Positions 1 to 9,400 of a stretch of 50,236 nt of DNA are shown piece by piece. The notes under the pieces were generated by a model, which worked only from the letters and a program-made list of their open reading frames with translations, had not been told where the DNA came from and did not search any database. Position numbers and translations under genes: made by a program. How positions within the stretch are numbered: position 1 is the stretch's first letter; each line of letters begins with the position of its first letter. Source of the stretch: CAADGN01 sp035443945 (lineage in GTDB: Bacteria > Planctomycetota > Phycisphaerae > Phycisphaerales > UBA1924); NCBI GenBank assembly GCA_035443945.1, contig DAOMNQ010000019.1, positions 1 through 50,236 of the forward strand, written 5' to 3'.

Positions 1-720
1 GATCTTGTAGACGTCGCCCTTGTCGATCAGGCGGCCGCTCCGGGTGGTGATTCCCTCGGCGCGGCAGCGGCGCACCGTCTCGATCCCGGAGCCGGTCTCG
101 GCGAACAGCGCGAACACGCGACGCACCCGGGCGGCCTCGGGCTGATCGACGACCAGCTTGCGGTTCTCGACCCGATACCCGAGGGGCACCTTGCCGCCCA
201 TCCACATCCCCCGCGCCTTCGAGGCGGCGACCTTGTCGCGGATGCGCTCGCCGATCACCTCGCGCTCGAACTGCGCGAAGGAGAGCAGGATGTTGAGCGT
301 CAGCCGCCCCATCGAGTGCGTGGTATTGAAGTGCTGGGTCACGGAGACGAACGACACCTTGTGCCGATCGAAGACCTCCATGAGCCGCGCGAAGTCCATG
401 AGGGACCGGGACAGGCGGTCCACCTTGTAGACCACTACGCAGTCGATTTTGCCGGCCTCGATGTCGGCCATCAGGCTCTTGAGGCCGGGGCGCTCGACGT
501 TGCCGCCGGAGAACCCGCCATCGTCGTACCGATCCGGGAGCGCCGTCCACCCCTCGTTCTTCTGGCTGGCGATGTACGCCTCGGCCGCCTCGCGCTGGGC
601 GTCGAGGGAATTGAACTCCTGTTTCAGGCCCTCTTCGCTGGACTTGCGGGTGTAGATCGCGCACCGCGACAGCGCCACCGCCGGCGCGGCGTGCTTCCCA
701 TTGAGCGTGGCGCGGCTCAT
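1..720 (-). CDS. Serine site-specific recombinase, large type (partial, C-terminus outside window)
   Basis: The 240 visible codons begin with a resolvase/invertase domain. It carries the nucleophile context YTRKSSEEG (Ser about residue 25), SLDAQREAAEAYI, and the conserved VVYKVDRLSRS and FAQFEREVIGERIRDK helices. From about residue 150 the start of the Recombinase (PF07508-type) domain is seen (GKVPLGYRV, then ARVRRVFALFAETGS). Large serine recombinases of this type catalyse integration, excision or cassette switching through a Ser-DNA intermediate. The ATG overlaps the stop of the upstream DUF2924 gene by one base (TGATG). A GGAGAGG lies 5 nt before the start inside the upstream gene, so translational coupling is likely. 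The coding sequence runs off the left edge, so the zinc-ribbon and coiled-coil end cannot be judged. Confidence 0.93.
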   Translation of the reverse strand, partial: MSRATLNGKHAAPAVALSRCAIYTRKSSEEGLKQEFNSLDAQREAAEAYIASQKNEGWTALPDRYDDGGFSGGNVERPGLKSLMADIEAGKIDCVVVYKVDRLSRSLMDFARLMEVFDRHKVSFVSVTQHFNTTHSMGRLTLNILLSFAQFEREVIGERIRDKVAASKARGMWMGGKVPLGYRVENRKLVVDQPEAARVRRVFALFAETGSGIETVRRCRAEGITTRSGRLIDKGDVYKI

Positions 721-1211
721 CAGCGCCTCTCCAGGTTGAAGAACCGGAAGCCGTTGATGTGCGACCCCGTGACCCGCTTGGCGATCGCCGACAGCGATCG
801 GAACCGCTCCCCCTCGTACTCAAAGCCGTCCGCCAGCACCACCACGCGGACGACCCGGCCCTTGTAGTCGCGGACGAGCGCCGTTCCCGACGGGGGTACC
901 CGTGGGTCCGCCGTGGCGGCGAGGGCGACCTTCTTGGCGTCCTTGGGGGGCTCTCCGAGCGTGGCCCACTTGGGCGGCGTCCGCCGCACGTCCGTGGGGT
1001 TGGCCAGTTGGGCTGCCCGCACGCGGGCACGCTCGGATAGGCCGCCTTCGGCGTTGGCCTGGATGCGCCAGGCGATCCGGCGGACGAGGTAGACGCGGTG
1101 GCGGCTCTGAATCCGCTCGCCGAAGAGTTCGGCGTAGCGGTTGTGCAGGTCACCGATCGTCATCTTCTCCAGAGCCGCGAGTTCCTTCGACACGTTGGTC
1201 GTCATCGGCAT
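720..1211 (-). CDS. DUF2924 family protein, recombinase partner
   Basis: 163 aa, basic. The C-terminal half has the typical DUF2924 pattern: GTALVRDYKGRVVRVVVLAD, then GFEYEGERFRSLSAIAKRVTG and NGFRFFNL. This looks like a small beta-rich nucleic-acid-binding fold. The N-terminus (residues 8-60) is helical and contains an RHRVYLVRRIAWRIQA segment. From family knowledge, DUF2924 genes almost always sit directly before a large serine recombinase, as here (1-nt overlap). They are presumed accessory factors, but the biochemical role is not established. A second ATG at 1205 has the better ribosome-site spacing (GGAGA about 8 nt upstream) and may be the true start. Confidence 0.85.
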   Translation of the reverse strand: MPMTTNVSKELAALEKMTIGDLHNRYAELFGERIQSRHRVYLVRRIAWRIQANAEGGLSERARVRAAQLANPTDVRRTPPKWATLGEPPKDAKKVALAATADPRVPPSGTALVRDYKGRVVRVVVLADGFEYEGERFRSLSAIAKRVTGSHINGFRFFNLERR

Positions 1212-1232
1212 GGTCTCCGTATCCCCGCACCG

Positions 1233-1463
1233 CTAACGCGCGGTACGGTCGGACACACTGAGGCCTGCATGCTCGCCCAGTTCAAGTTCGCTGTGGTCCT
1301 CTTCTTGATGCTCCGCCGTCGGGGCCAATGTGCCCGTCCCAGCGACGAGACCGGTCGCCTTCGCGCGACGATGCCAACGCCTCGCCCCCGTGGCAAGGAT
1401 GGCGACCACCTCGCGGCGGCGCTCGTCGGCGGACAGGTTGGCATCATCGTCTTTGGCGACCAT
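1233..1463 (-). CDS. Small conserved protein (76 aa) heading the recombinase cassette
   Basis: 76 aa, charged, no membrane segment. A predicted helix near the N-terminus (SADERRREVVAILATGARRW) is followed by an acidic, low-complexity C-terminus. A good ribosome site (GGAG, 7 nt before ATG 1463) and a 21-nt gap to the DUF2924 gene argue that it is real. The ERRREVVAILATG-type helix resembles short proteins I recall upstream of recombinases in planctomycetes, but I cannot name a family. By context it may be a regulator or accessory factor of the recombinase. Longer in-frame extensions upstream of 1463 lack coding character. Confidence 0.6.
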   Translation of the reverse strand: MVAKDDDANLSADERRREVVAILATGARRWHRRAKATGLVAGTGTLAPTAEHQEEDHSELELGEHAGLSVSDRTAR

Positions 1464-1665
1464 CGCGGCGCTCCGTCTACGTCGGACGAGTGAGGCGGCA
1501 TGAGGGCGAGAAGGCAAGTGGTGTCTTCTCACCCGGCTACCTACGCCGCCCAGAGTCGGGCTGTCCGCGCTGGGTATGCGAGCGACGATCGGTTTCGAAG
1601 GGTGCGGCGGCGCAGTACCATGCTGGTCGTCCGGGACGATCCCGCTCGGAGGCATGGAGGCCAGG

Positions 1666-2286
1666 ATGAATATTGACTCCGTCGTGCGAGAAGTTGTCGG
1701 CTCAATCCTCTCGAAGGCACTCGACCCGAATCCGGTCAGCTTCAAGCGCGCGGACGAGGCGGGGCTTGCTCCGGTGCGGACGGGATGCCAGAAGCCGGTA
1801 GGCACCCTCCATCCCTTCCGACGGCAACTCAATCGCAACGCGTTCCTGTGCGGATGCCATGCCTTCACGACCGAGGCGCCCGTCGAGCACCTGATCGTCG
1901 GCTTCGGTTTTCAGCACGGGTCAACGACGGTCGTCGAAAGCATGGCTCATGCGATCGGCACTGAGGGGGCAGTGAGCATTCCTGACCACGTCGCCGCCGC
2001 GATCCGGCAGTACGTGCAGCAGGAGCACGCGAACGAGGTGCTGCTCTTTCACAATCATCCCCGGAACCCGATCAATGTCGTCTTTGACAACACGCCGCTG
2101 CCGTCGGGGACGGACCGGCGGACACTGGTGAGCTTCCACAGCGATCTGAAGGTCCTGGGCAAGACCCTGATGGGAGGCGGGCGCGTGCGGTTCTACGTCG
2201 GGGAGAACGGGTTCGTGCAGGAGTTCCGCACCCCAGATCTGCTCCCGGTTTTGGAACGCTTGGCTCAACCCGCGCCGCGGCCGTGA
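1666..2286 (+). CDS. JAB/MPN-domain protein, RadC-like
   Basis: 206 aa from ATG 1666, chosen because GGAGG lies 6 nt upstream; longer in-frame starts look non-coding. Residues about 115-150 hold a JAMM metal site: an acidic residue in TTVVESMA, then LLFHNHP and, after a 12-residue spacer, LPSGTDRRTL, matching the H-x-H-P ... S-x-x-D signature. RadC-like MPN proteins are common on mobile elements, where they are thought to help in recombination or anti-restriction; JAMM enzymes in general cleave isopeptide bonds. The N-terminal 90 residues are not recognised. The gene diverges from the recombinase cassette with about 200 bp between, consistent with one mobile block. Function beyond the fold is unknown. 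Confidence 0.7.
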   Translation: MNIDSVVREVVGSILSKALDPNPVSFKRADEAGLAPVRTGCQKPVGTLHPFRRQLNRNAFLCGCHAFTTEAPVEHLIVGFGFQHGSTTVVESMAHAIGTEGAVSIPDHVAAAIRQYVQQEHANEVLLFHNHPRNPINVVFDNTPLPSGTDRRTLVSFHSDLKVLGKTLMGGGRVRFYVGENGFVQEFRTPDLLPVLERLAQPAPRP

Positions 2287-2540
2287 TCCATTTCCCTGAA
2301 CCGCGCTCGTCAATGCCGCGCTCTCCGCCGACCCCGTGCCGTGTTGTCTGCTCGCCAGCCAGGGGGCGGGAGGTATAACGGCGTGCCCGGAGAGACGCCG
2401 AGACTCTGAGACTTTCTCGGATCGGGTGCGTGCCCGCGGGCCAGAATGCGCTCGTCCCGAGTCTCACCGGGCCAGATGGCGAGACTTCCCGACGGGGGGC
2501 ATGTCGAACGACTCGGAAAAACGCGGCCCGGAAACGCAAA

Positions 2541-2564
2541 CGCCCCGGCCTTGCGGTCGGGGCG
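2541..2564 (-). terminator. GC-rich hairpin downstream of tRNA-fMet, probable terminator
   Basis: Seven-base-pair perfect outer stem (CGCCCCG/CGGGGCG) extended by inner pairs. On the minus strand the loop is GCAA, a stable GNRA tetraloop, and the stem is followed by TTTGCGTTT. It lies about 48 nt past the tRNA 3' end. It also folds on the plus strand, so it may stop transcription from the JAB gene as well. Confidence 0.5.
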
Positions 2565-2580
2565 TTCACTTCTAACGGGT

Positions 2581-2605
2581 GGGTCGCCCAGTTTCTGGAC
2601 GACCC
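2581..2605 (-). other. Hairpin directly 3' of initiator tRNA
   Basis: GGGTCG...CGACCC stem with inner CCA/TGG pairs and a 5-nt loop. The one imperfect pair is a G-U wobble on the minus strand but a C-A mismatch on the plus strand, so it probably forms in the tRNA transcript. It starts 6 nt after the mature 3' end and may be a 3'-trailer processing or termination element. Confidence 0.4.
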
Positions 2606-2611
2606 CGGCAA

Positions 2612-2685
<74 letters not shown>

Positions 2686-2694
2686 ATCTGGGCA

Positions 2695-2723
2695 ACCGTA
2701 TGGCTGATCTCCGCGTGGGTCAA
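2695..2723 (-). promoter_or_regulatory. Sigma70-type promoter of tRNA-fMet
   Basis: TTGACC (2718-2723), 17-nt spacer, TACGGT (2695-2700), ending 9 nt before the mature tRNA 5' end. Spacing and position fit a housekeeping promoter. Confidence 0.65.
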
Positions 2724-2838
2724 CCCGCGGCGTGGCCCGGGCGCGACCGATGGCAGGGCGGGAGCGATACCGACGGCGTGTTCGGCTCGCGATGGAAGGC
2801 CCCTGCGAGACGATGGCGTGCGGACGCGTGTCCGGCCG

Positions 2839-2844
2839 TATGAT
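2839..2844 (+). promoter_or_regulatory. -10-like element 7 nt before purD start
   Basis: TATGAT, then 7 nt to ATG 2852. No clear -35 and no Shine-Dalgarno. Placed as expected for a leaderless transcript (see finding). Confidence 0.45.
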
Positions 2845-2851
2845 CGCCAGG

Positions 2852-4195
2852 ATGTCGCCGAGCGCCGCACCACAGGCCGCTGCCGAACGCACCAACGTCC
2901 TCCTTGTGGGCGGCGGGGGTCGCGAGCACGCGCTGGCGGCCGCGCTCGTCCGCTCGCGGGGCATGGGCGAACTGTGGCTCGCCACGCCGGGCAACGCGGG
3001 GCTGGCGTCGCTCGGGCGGGCGATTGATTTCGTCCCCAGCAGACGGGAAATCTACCGCCTTGTCCAGTTCTGCGACCACAAGCGGATCGGCCTCGTCGTC
3101 ATCGGCCCGGAGGACCCGCTCGCAGAGGGGTGGGCGGACGCGCTGCGTGCCCCCCACCGCCGCGTCTTCGGCCCCGGCGCGGACGGGGCGCGCCTCGAAG
3201 CCGATAAGGCGTGGGCGAAACAGTTGATGCGCGGCTCGGCCATCCCTACCGCCGAGGGGCGAGCGTTCAACGACCCGGAGGCCGCGATCGCGTTCCTCGA
3301 GTCGCGCGATGAGCCGCAGGTCATCAAGGCCGCGGGGCTGGCGAAGGGCAAGGGCGTCGTCGTGCCCGAGACGCTCGACGATGCCCGCGCGGCGATCGAC
3401 CGGATCATGCGTCAGCGCATCTTCGGCGATGCCGGCCGCACGGTCGTCATTGAGGAACGGCTGAAGGGGCGCGAGGTCTCGGTGCTCGCGCTGGTGGACG
3501 GGCGGAGCATCCACGTCCTGCCGCCTTGCCAGGACCACAAGCGGCTGCGCGACGGCGACGAAGGCCCGAACACCGGCGGCATGGGCGCGTTCTGCCCGGC
3601 CGAGGGCATCGACGACGAGCTCATGGCCCGGGTCGAGCGGCAGATTCTCGTGCCGACGGTCGATGCCCTGCGGCGCGAGGGGATCGACTTCTGCGGCGTG
3701 CTGTACGCTGGCCTGATGCTGACGCCGGGCGGTCCCAAGGTGCTCGAGTTCAACACGCGGTTCGGCGACCCCGAGTGCCAGCCGCTCATGTCGCGGTTCC
3801 GGGGCGACCTGCTGCGAACGCTGATCGCCGCGTGCGACCGGCGGCTGGATGAGATGGACCTCGAGTGGGATCCTCGGCCGGCGGTGTGCGTCGTGCTGGC
3901 GAGCGAGGGCTACCCGGAGTCGCCGTGCACGGGCGTGCCGATCGAGGGGCTGGAGGAGGCTGGCGAGGTCGAGGGCGTGACCGTCTATCACGCGGGCACG
4001 AAGATCGGCGAGCAAGGGCGTGTCGTGACGGCCGGTGGACGAGTGCTGGGCGTGACCGCGCTCGGAGAGACGATGGCTGAAGCCCGCGAGAGGGTCTACG
4101 CCGCGTGCGGGCTGATCCGGTTCGAGGGCATGGTTTACCGGCGCGACATTGCGCTGCACGCGACACCTGTCGAACGCCAGGCATCGCGCGCGTAA
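2852..4195 (+). CDS. purD: Phosphoribosylamine-glycine ligase
   Basis: About 447 aa. PurD joins glycine to 5-phosphoribosylamine with ATP, giving GAR in de novo purine synthesis (cytosol). N-terminal Rossmann-like start NVLLVGGGGREHALA, then VVIGPEDPLAEGW, ATP-grasp segment VIKAAGLAKGKGVVV, EGPNTGGMGAFCPA, and the metal/ATP site VLEFNTRFGDPECQPLM. Length matches the family. The start is chosen at 2852 because a TATGAT lies 7 nt upstream; ATG 2840 is an in-frame alternative and GTG 2732 is unlikely. The gene stands alone, divergent from the tRNA. Confidence 0.95.
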   Translation: MSPSAAPQAAAERTNVLLVGGGGREHALAAALVRSRGMGELWLATPGNAGLASLGRAIDFVPSRREIYRLVQFCDHKRIGLVVIGPEDPLAEGWADALRAPHRRVFGPGADGARLEADKAWAKQLMRGSAIPTAEGRAFNDPEAAIAFLESRDEPQVIKAAGLAKGKGVVVPETLDDARAAIDRIMRQRIFGDAGRTVVIEERLKGREVSVLALVDGRSIHVLPPCQDHKRLRDGDEGPNTGGMGAFCPAEGIDDELMARVERQILVPTVDALRREGIDFCGVLYAGLMLTPGGPKVLEFNTRFGDPECQPLMSRFRGDLLRTLIAACDRRLDEMDLEWDPRPAVCVVLASEGYPESPCTGVPIEGLEEAGEVEGVTVYHAGTKIGEQGRVVTAGGRVLGVTALGETMAEARERVYAACGLIRFEGMVYRRDIALHATPVERQASRA

Positions 4196-4206
4196 CGGAG
4201 CGATCC

Positions 4207-5616
4207 TCATTCGAGCCGGTGATGCGCCAGCCAGGCGATCGCGTCGCGTGATCGGGCAGCCCGGTAGAAGCGCGTCGCCACGCCGTCGCGCACGACGGCG
4301 GCCGCCTCGGGCTGCGAGCCGGCCGAGTCGAACGGAGCGACGCCGAGGGTAAACGTGCCGAGGTCGGAGCCGTCCAGCCCGCGTAGGGAAACGCCGGCGA
4401 CCTGCTCGAACCCGTCCGGAGGCTCTTCGCCGCTTCGGCGGACGAGGTCCGCGGGAACGTCGGCGAGGAGCGTGAGCACCGCTTCCAGGCCGCTGGCCTG
4501 CTCCATCGCCAGCGGCGAGGGCCGATCGCCTTCGAGCCGAATCCACCCCTCGTGCGTGCGCTCGAGGACGAGTGATCCGATCTGGAAGCGCCCGATGTCG
4601 GCGGGCGGGACAGCGACCGCCCGCCGTGTGATGAACACCTCCGGGTCAAGCGGAAGTGCGGACAGTGAATCGGCTGACACCTCGACGAGCGCAGGCCCCG
4701 CAACCGATTCGCTCGCCCGCGTGTACGGCGTGAGCATCGACGCCTCGGCGAGCGCGAGGTAATGCACGCCGGAAGCGTCGGCAGGCTCCATCACCGACAG
4801 CCGCCGCACGATCACGCGCCTGTCTCGCTCGTCGCCTGTTGGCGAGGGCACGTCTGTCTCAATCTCGATGACGAGCAGCGGACGGGCTGCTGTCGCCGAG
4901 TCCTGTTCGTCCCTGAACCGCACGACGGGCAACGCCTCGATCGCTCGCAGCAACTCCTGAACGATCCTCGGCTCGGCGGGAGCGACGAATGGCCCTTGAA
5001 TCCCCCACCGACCCCGCACGGACGCGAGCCGCAACCCGCCGTCGCCCGTGTCGGCCCGGATGCGCGAGGCCGTCCCGTCGAAGCCGGGCACCGCGCGCGT
5101 ATCACGCCACTGCATCATGCCCTGCCACGCGAGCATCGAGTGCACGTCGCCGTCCACGAGAGCGTGCACGATGTCGCCGGCAGGCGACTCGACGCGGATG
5201 CGTCCACGGCCCGCGAGCGACTGGGCCGCGAGGCGCAGCCGCCACTCGGAGCCGTCCGTCCCCACGATCTTCACGACCGAACCGACCTCGGCGTCGGGGA
5301 GCGGTTCACTTTCCTCCCCCGAGAGCGCGGAGAGGACTCGGAGTGCGGCGCGGACGCGCGCTTCCGACGCGGGCCAGCGGGTTTCCGCACCATCGGACCC
5401 GCCGACCACGATCATCCACTCTCGGCGATGTCCCTCCTGCCGAACGATGATCGGGGGCTGACCCGGTGCGTCGAGGCGGATCAACTCGACCTGCGACGGC
5501 ACGAGACCGAGCAGAGTTACCGGCCCGCCCGGCCCGGGACGAGACCGCAACACGAGTACCGCCGCCCCGATCAGGGCGAGGCTGAGCAGCACGATCACCA
5601 GCCTCATCCGTCGCAC
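4207..5616 (-). CDS. DUF4340 domain-containing membrane-anchored protein
   Basis: 469 aa. A single N-terminal membrane segment (about residues 5-22) is followed by an extracytoplasmic region with DUF4340 features: the QVELIRLDAP...IIVRQEG opening, repeated beta-hairpin-like units such as WRLRLAAQS and WGIQGPF, and paired RFRDEQ/VLPL-type strands. DUF4340 proteins often accompany Gld-type ABC transporters; no such genes are adjacent here, so the role is unknown. GTG 5616 lies 6 nt after a TAGAGT hexamer; ATG 5607 is an alternative. It diverges from the C26 hydrolase with a 45-bp gap. Confidence 0.75.
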   Translation of the reverse strand: MRRMRLVIVLLSLALIGAAVLVLRSRPGPGGPVTLLGLVPSQVELIRLDAPGQPPIIVRQEGHRREWMIVVGGSDGAETRWPASEARVRAALRVLSALSGEESEPLPDAEVGSVVKIVGTDGSEWRLRLAAQSLAGRGRIRVESPAGDIVHALVDGDVHSMLAWQGMMQWRDTRAVPGFDGTASRIRADTGDGGLRLASVRGRWGIQGPFVAPAEPRIVQELLRAIEALPVVRFRDEQDSATAARPLLVIEIETDVPSPTGDERDRRVIVRRLSVMEPADASGVHYLALAEASMLTPYTRASESVAGPALVEVSADSLSALPLDPEVFITRRAVAVPPADIGRFQIGSLVLERTHEGWIRLEGDRPSPLAMEQASGLEAVLTLLADVPADLVRRSGEEPPDGFEQVAGVSLRGLDGSDLGTFTLGVAPFDSAGSQPEAAAVVRDGVATRFYRAARSRDAIAWLAHHRLE

Positions 5617-5622
5617 GTCGCA

Positions 5623-5628
5623 ACTCTA
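5623..5628 (-). promoter_or_regulatory. -10-like element before DUF4340 gene
   Basis: TAGAGT on the minus strand, 6 nt from GTG 5616, with no Shine-Dalgarno; leaderless-type placement. It sits back to back with the same hexamer serving the divergent gene. Confidence 0.4.
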
Positions 5629-5651
5629 CCGCACAATGGCGTCGGTCGCGA

Positions 5652-5657
5652 TAGAGT
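5652..5657 (+). promoter_or_regulatory. -10-like element before C26 gene
   Basis: TAGAGT, 4 nt before ATG 5662 and 7 nt before the in-frame ATG 5665. No Shine-Dalgarno is seen. Confidence 0.4.
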
Positions 5658-5661
5658 GTTG

Positions 5662-6408
5662 ATGATGACTGGCAAGCCCGGCGACGGACGATCAGCACGC
5701 GGGACGACCTGGCGGGTGGCCGATCTCCCGCTCGTCGGCATCACGACCGACCTGTGCGAGTCTCCCGGCGGCGAGCGGGCCTTTGCGTACACACGCTACG
5801 CCCGGGCGGTCGCCAAGGCGGGCGGCGTGCCCGTGCTGCTCCCCCCCGTCCGTGCCGCGGCGTCCGAGCACGCGCGCCGGCTCTCCGCGTTCGTCTTCAC
5901 GGGCGGCGACGACCCTCGCCTGGAGCCGTTCGGCGGGACGACGCACCCGCTCGCGACGCCCGTCCACGCCGACCGGCAGGAGTACGAAACCGCCCTGCTC
6001 GACGCCCTCGCCCAACGCCACCGCAACAAGCCCGTCCTGGGCATCTGCCTCGGCATGCAGATGATGGCCCTCCACGCCGGCGGCGCGCTCGACCAGCGCA
6101 TGGAGGAAACGTCTCCGACGATCGCCGAAGCGCACTGGGATAGAACTCACGGCGTCTCCGCTTTGGAGAGCGCTCCGCACCAGCCGCTCGGCGCCGAATC
6201 GCTGCGAGTGTTCGGCCGCCATCGGCAGGCCGTCTCAGATCCGGGAGGCATGCGCGTGCTCGCGCGTTGCCCCGACGGGGTGACCGAGGCCGTGTGGGAT
6301 CCATCCCGTGCGTTCTACATCGGCGTGCAATGGCACCCGGAACGCACCGAGCAGGACGCCGCAGGCATCGGCGTCTTTCGCCGGCTCGTCTCGGCGTGCT
6401 GCGGATGA
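5662..6408 (+). CDS. Gamma-glutamyl-gamma-aminobutyrate hydrolase family protein (peptidase C26)
   Basis: 248 aa class-I glutamine-amidotransferase fold. The nucleophile elbow GICLGMQMMALHAGG contains the catalytic Cys, and the C-terminal VQWHPE supplies the His-Glu pair. The FTGGDDPRLEPFGG segment is typical of PuuD-like enzymes, which cleave gamma-glutamyl conjugates such as gamma-glutamyl-GABA. No putrescine-utilisation genes are adjacent, so the substrate is uncertain. A second ATG (5665) would fit a leaderless start better. The 3' end is convergent with the large VCBS gene. Confidence 0.85.
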   Translation: MMTGKPGDGRSARGTTWRVADLPLVGITTDLCESPGGERAFAYTRYARAVAKAGGVPVLLPPVRAAASEHARRLSAFVFTGGDDPRLEPFGGTTHPLATPVHADRQEYETALLDALAQRHRNKPVLGICLGMQMMALHAGGALDQRMEETSPTIAEAHWDRTHGVSALESAPHQPLGAESLRVFGRHRQAVSDPGGMRVLARCPDGVTEAVWDPSRAFYIGVQWHPERTEQDAAGIGVFRRLVSACCG

Positions 6409-6437
6409 CGCGGCCCGCACCGTCGGCACGCCACCGC

Positions 6438-9400
6438 TCACATACGCTCGGCTACCTCCGTCAGGTTCTCCGGCGTCCAGACGTCCGCGCCCGGATCCCA
6501 GTGGTAGCGGATGATCTCGCGATCCACGCTTTGCCCGAAGACGTTCAGCCGTCCGTCGGCGGCGGAGTACCCGCTCAGCCCGCCGCCGTCGGGACGAGGC
6601 GAGTCGGCGGGGAGCACCTCGTCGAATGAACTCACGACCCACTCGCCCCCGAACTGCGGGACCCACCAGTAGATCACGAGGTCGCCGTCCGGCCCCACGC
6701 CGGCCACGTTCAGCCCTCCCCACGGCGTGACGTAACTCGTCAGCGAGCCGACCGCGAGTTGCGGACCGGAGAACAGGTCGGTCAGGTCGCTCACCTCCCA
6801 GTCGCCGCCGAACTGCGGCACCCACCACGTGACGAGCACCGAGCCGGACTCGTCCGTGCCGGCGATGTTGATCCCATCCCACGAGGTGAGGTAGATGGTC
6901 AGGCCGCCGGTGATCGTCGGCGCTCCGGTGATGGCCGACAGGTCGTCGGTGCGCCAGAGCGTGAAGCCCTCGGCGTCGGCGATCCAGACGGTGTGCAACC
7001 GGCCGGAGGCGTCCACGCCCACGATGTTGCGGGCGTTCCAACTGGTCACGTAACTCGTGATACGGCCGACGAACGCGGGTGTGCTCATGCCCTGCGGAGA
7101 GAGATGATCCGTGCTGAGGTTGGCGGGCGACCACACGAACCCGCCCTGCGGGTTGACTTCGCCCGTCTGCGTGAAGAGGAGGATGTTGCCGGACTCGGCG
7201 ATGACTGCGATGTGGCCGATGTCCACCGTATCCACGAACACCGTCAACTGGCCTGTGAGCGCGTCGCCAAACCCGGTCTCCGTGGAGAGGTTACGGAAAC
7301 TCCACGCGCCGTTCCGCAGCACGAAAAGCAACAGGCCGTCAGCCGACACCGCCGCCGCGTAGAGCAGGCCGTCCTTGCCGTCCACGAAGAAACTCACGTC
7401 GCCGATGAGCGCGGGCGATCCGGTCGCGGCCTGAAGATCGCGTGCGTCCCACGACTCGCTGCCGGGATCGATCTGGCGATAGAGCAGCGGGCGATTGTCC
7501 GAGTTCCGCGCCCCGACGTAGTAGCGGCCGTCCGCACCCCGCACGCCCGAGACGACCGCACCGTCGGCCGCCAGCAGCGAGTAGATGACCGTGAGGTCGA
7601 GCGTGAGTTGGTTCGTCTCGACACCCGCGAAATCGACGCCCATGGCGATGATGGTCAGCCCAGGGCCGAGCGGCGCGCCGCTCCCCAGAACGGCGAGAAT
7701 CGACCAGCCGTCCTCGCCGTCCTCGTCGGAGCCGAGCGTCTCGCCCTCGTCGGTGTTTCCGTTGCCGTTGAAGTCCGCCCAGAACGTGACGCGACGGATC
7801 GACCCCGGGTTGTCGCGTGCCTGCACCGAGAGCGTGAACTGCTGGTCGCGCGTCAGCGTGAGCAGGGTGGACTGGAGCCCGTCAATGCTCGACGGCGTGC
7901 GGATGTTGTTGTATGCGCTGATCGTCCCGGCCGTGGCGCTCAGCGTCGCGACGCCGAGGTACGCCCTTCCCTCGAATCGCCCGACAGCCAGCCCGGCAGG
8001 GGAGGCCGCGACGACATGCGAGACGATCGGCAACAGGAATCCGAGGCCGCCGTCGCCCTCGAGCACGGCCACCCGGTCAGAGCCTTGCACCGCGACGATC
8101 GCGTCGGGCTTGCCGTCCACGTTCACGTCGGCGAACTCGATGGCGCCCACCCCGGCTCCGACCTCAACGGAGATGCCCGCGGGCGAGTAGAAGCCCAGCC
8201 CGTTGTTGCGCCAGACCACGACCTTCCCCTCGGTTGTCGTCGCGACCGCATCCAGGTCGCCGTCGCCGTCGAGGTCCGCGAGCGCGAGACGAACGCCCAG
8301 CCCGCCGAGGTCGGCGGCGATCGACGGCCCGATGAAGTTCATGTCGCCGTTGTTGCGGAGCCATTGCAGCGCCGCGCCGCCCGTCGAGGTCAGCATGGCG
8401 ATGTCGAGGTCGCCGTCGTTGTCGAGGTCGCCAAGCCGGATCGAGACCGGGTTCCCCGGCACAGCGATCGAAACCGGCGCGCTGAACGAACCGGTCCCGT
8501 CATTGATGAGCACGTCGATCACCGACGCCGTTGAGCACGCGACAACCAGATCCGGCACGCCGTCGCCGTCCATGTCCCCGACGCGGACCTCCTGCGGCCC
8601 GTCGGACGTTGCGAACACGCCCCCCGCGATGAACCCGCCCGCGCCGTCGCCGAAGAACACCGCCACGTCGTCGTCCTGGTTGAGACTGACCGCGAGATCG
8701 GCACGGCCGTCGCCGTTCAGATCGCCGATCGCCACAAAGACGGGCCTGCCGCCGGTGGCAAAGGTCGGCCCCGCGAGAAAGTTGCCCAGCCCGTCGGAGA
8801 AATACACGCGAACCGTGCCGTCCTCCGGGAACGCGGCAACCAGGTCGTCCCGGCCGTCGCCGTCGAGGTCTGCTGCGGCCATCGCCGCGCCGACCGGCGC
8901 GCCCGTGGCGGAATCGCGTCTCGCTGCGAACTCACCCCCGCCGTCGCCGAAGAGCACGGTGAGCGTGTCGCTCTCCTCGTTGACCACCAGCACGTCGAGC
9001 GCGCCATCCTCGTCCATGTCCTCGAGCGTCACGCCCCGCGGCGTCTGCCCGACAAGAAACCCCGGCGAGGTCGTGAAGTTGCCGTTGCCCAGCCCGAAGC
9101 CGACCTGAACGTTGCTCGCGTCGGCGTTCCCTGCGATGAAGTCGAGGCGGCCATCGCCGTTGAGATCGGCCAGCGCGACGGATCGCGGCCTGGCGTCCAC
9201 GGACACCAGGAACCCGGGGTTGGTCAGCACACCCGTGCCGTCGTTGAGTCGTGTCGTGACAACGTCGTCATTGGCGCACGCGACGACGACGTCCAGATGC
9301 CCGTCGCCGTCCACGTCGCCGAGCGCCACGCCCTCCGGGTTCGCGCCGACGAGGTACTGCACGGGCGCAGCGAACGCGCCGCCTCCGTCGTTGAGGAAGA

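Larger units (their letters stand above)
2287..2611. other. Non-coding gap between JAB gene and initiator tRNA
   Basis: No convincing gene in 325 bp. It holds two hairpins near its right end (listed separately) and imperfectly repeated GAGACT/GGGCCAGA-type words between about 2395 and 2500. These could be remnants of a recombination site, but no clean direct repeat flanking the recombinase block is visible within the window. Confidence 0.4.

Noticed and set aside
2720..4546. 608-aa minus-strand open frame over purD
   Set aside because: Antisense of purD and the DUF4340 end; low-complexity Arg-rich text. High GC makes such shadows common throughout the window.
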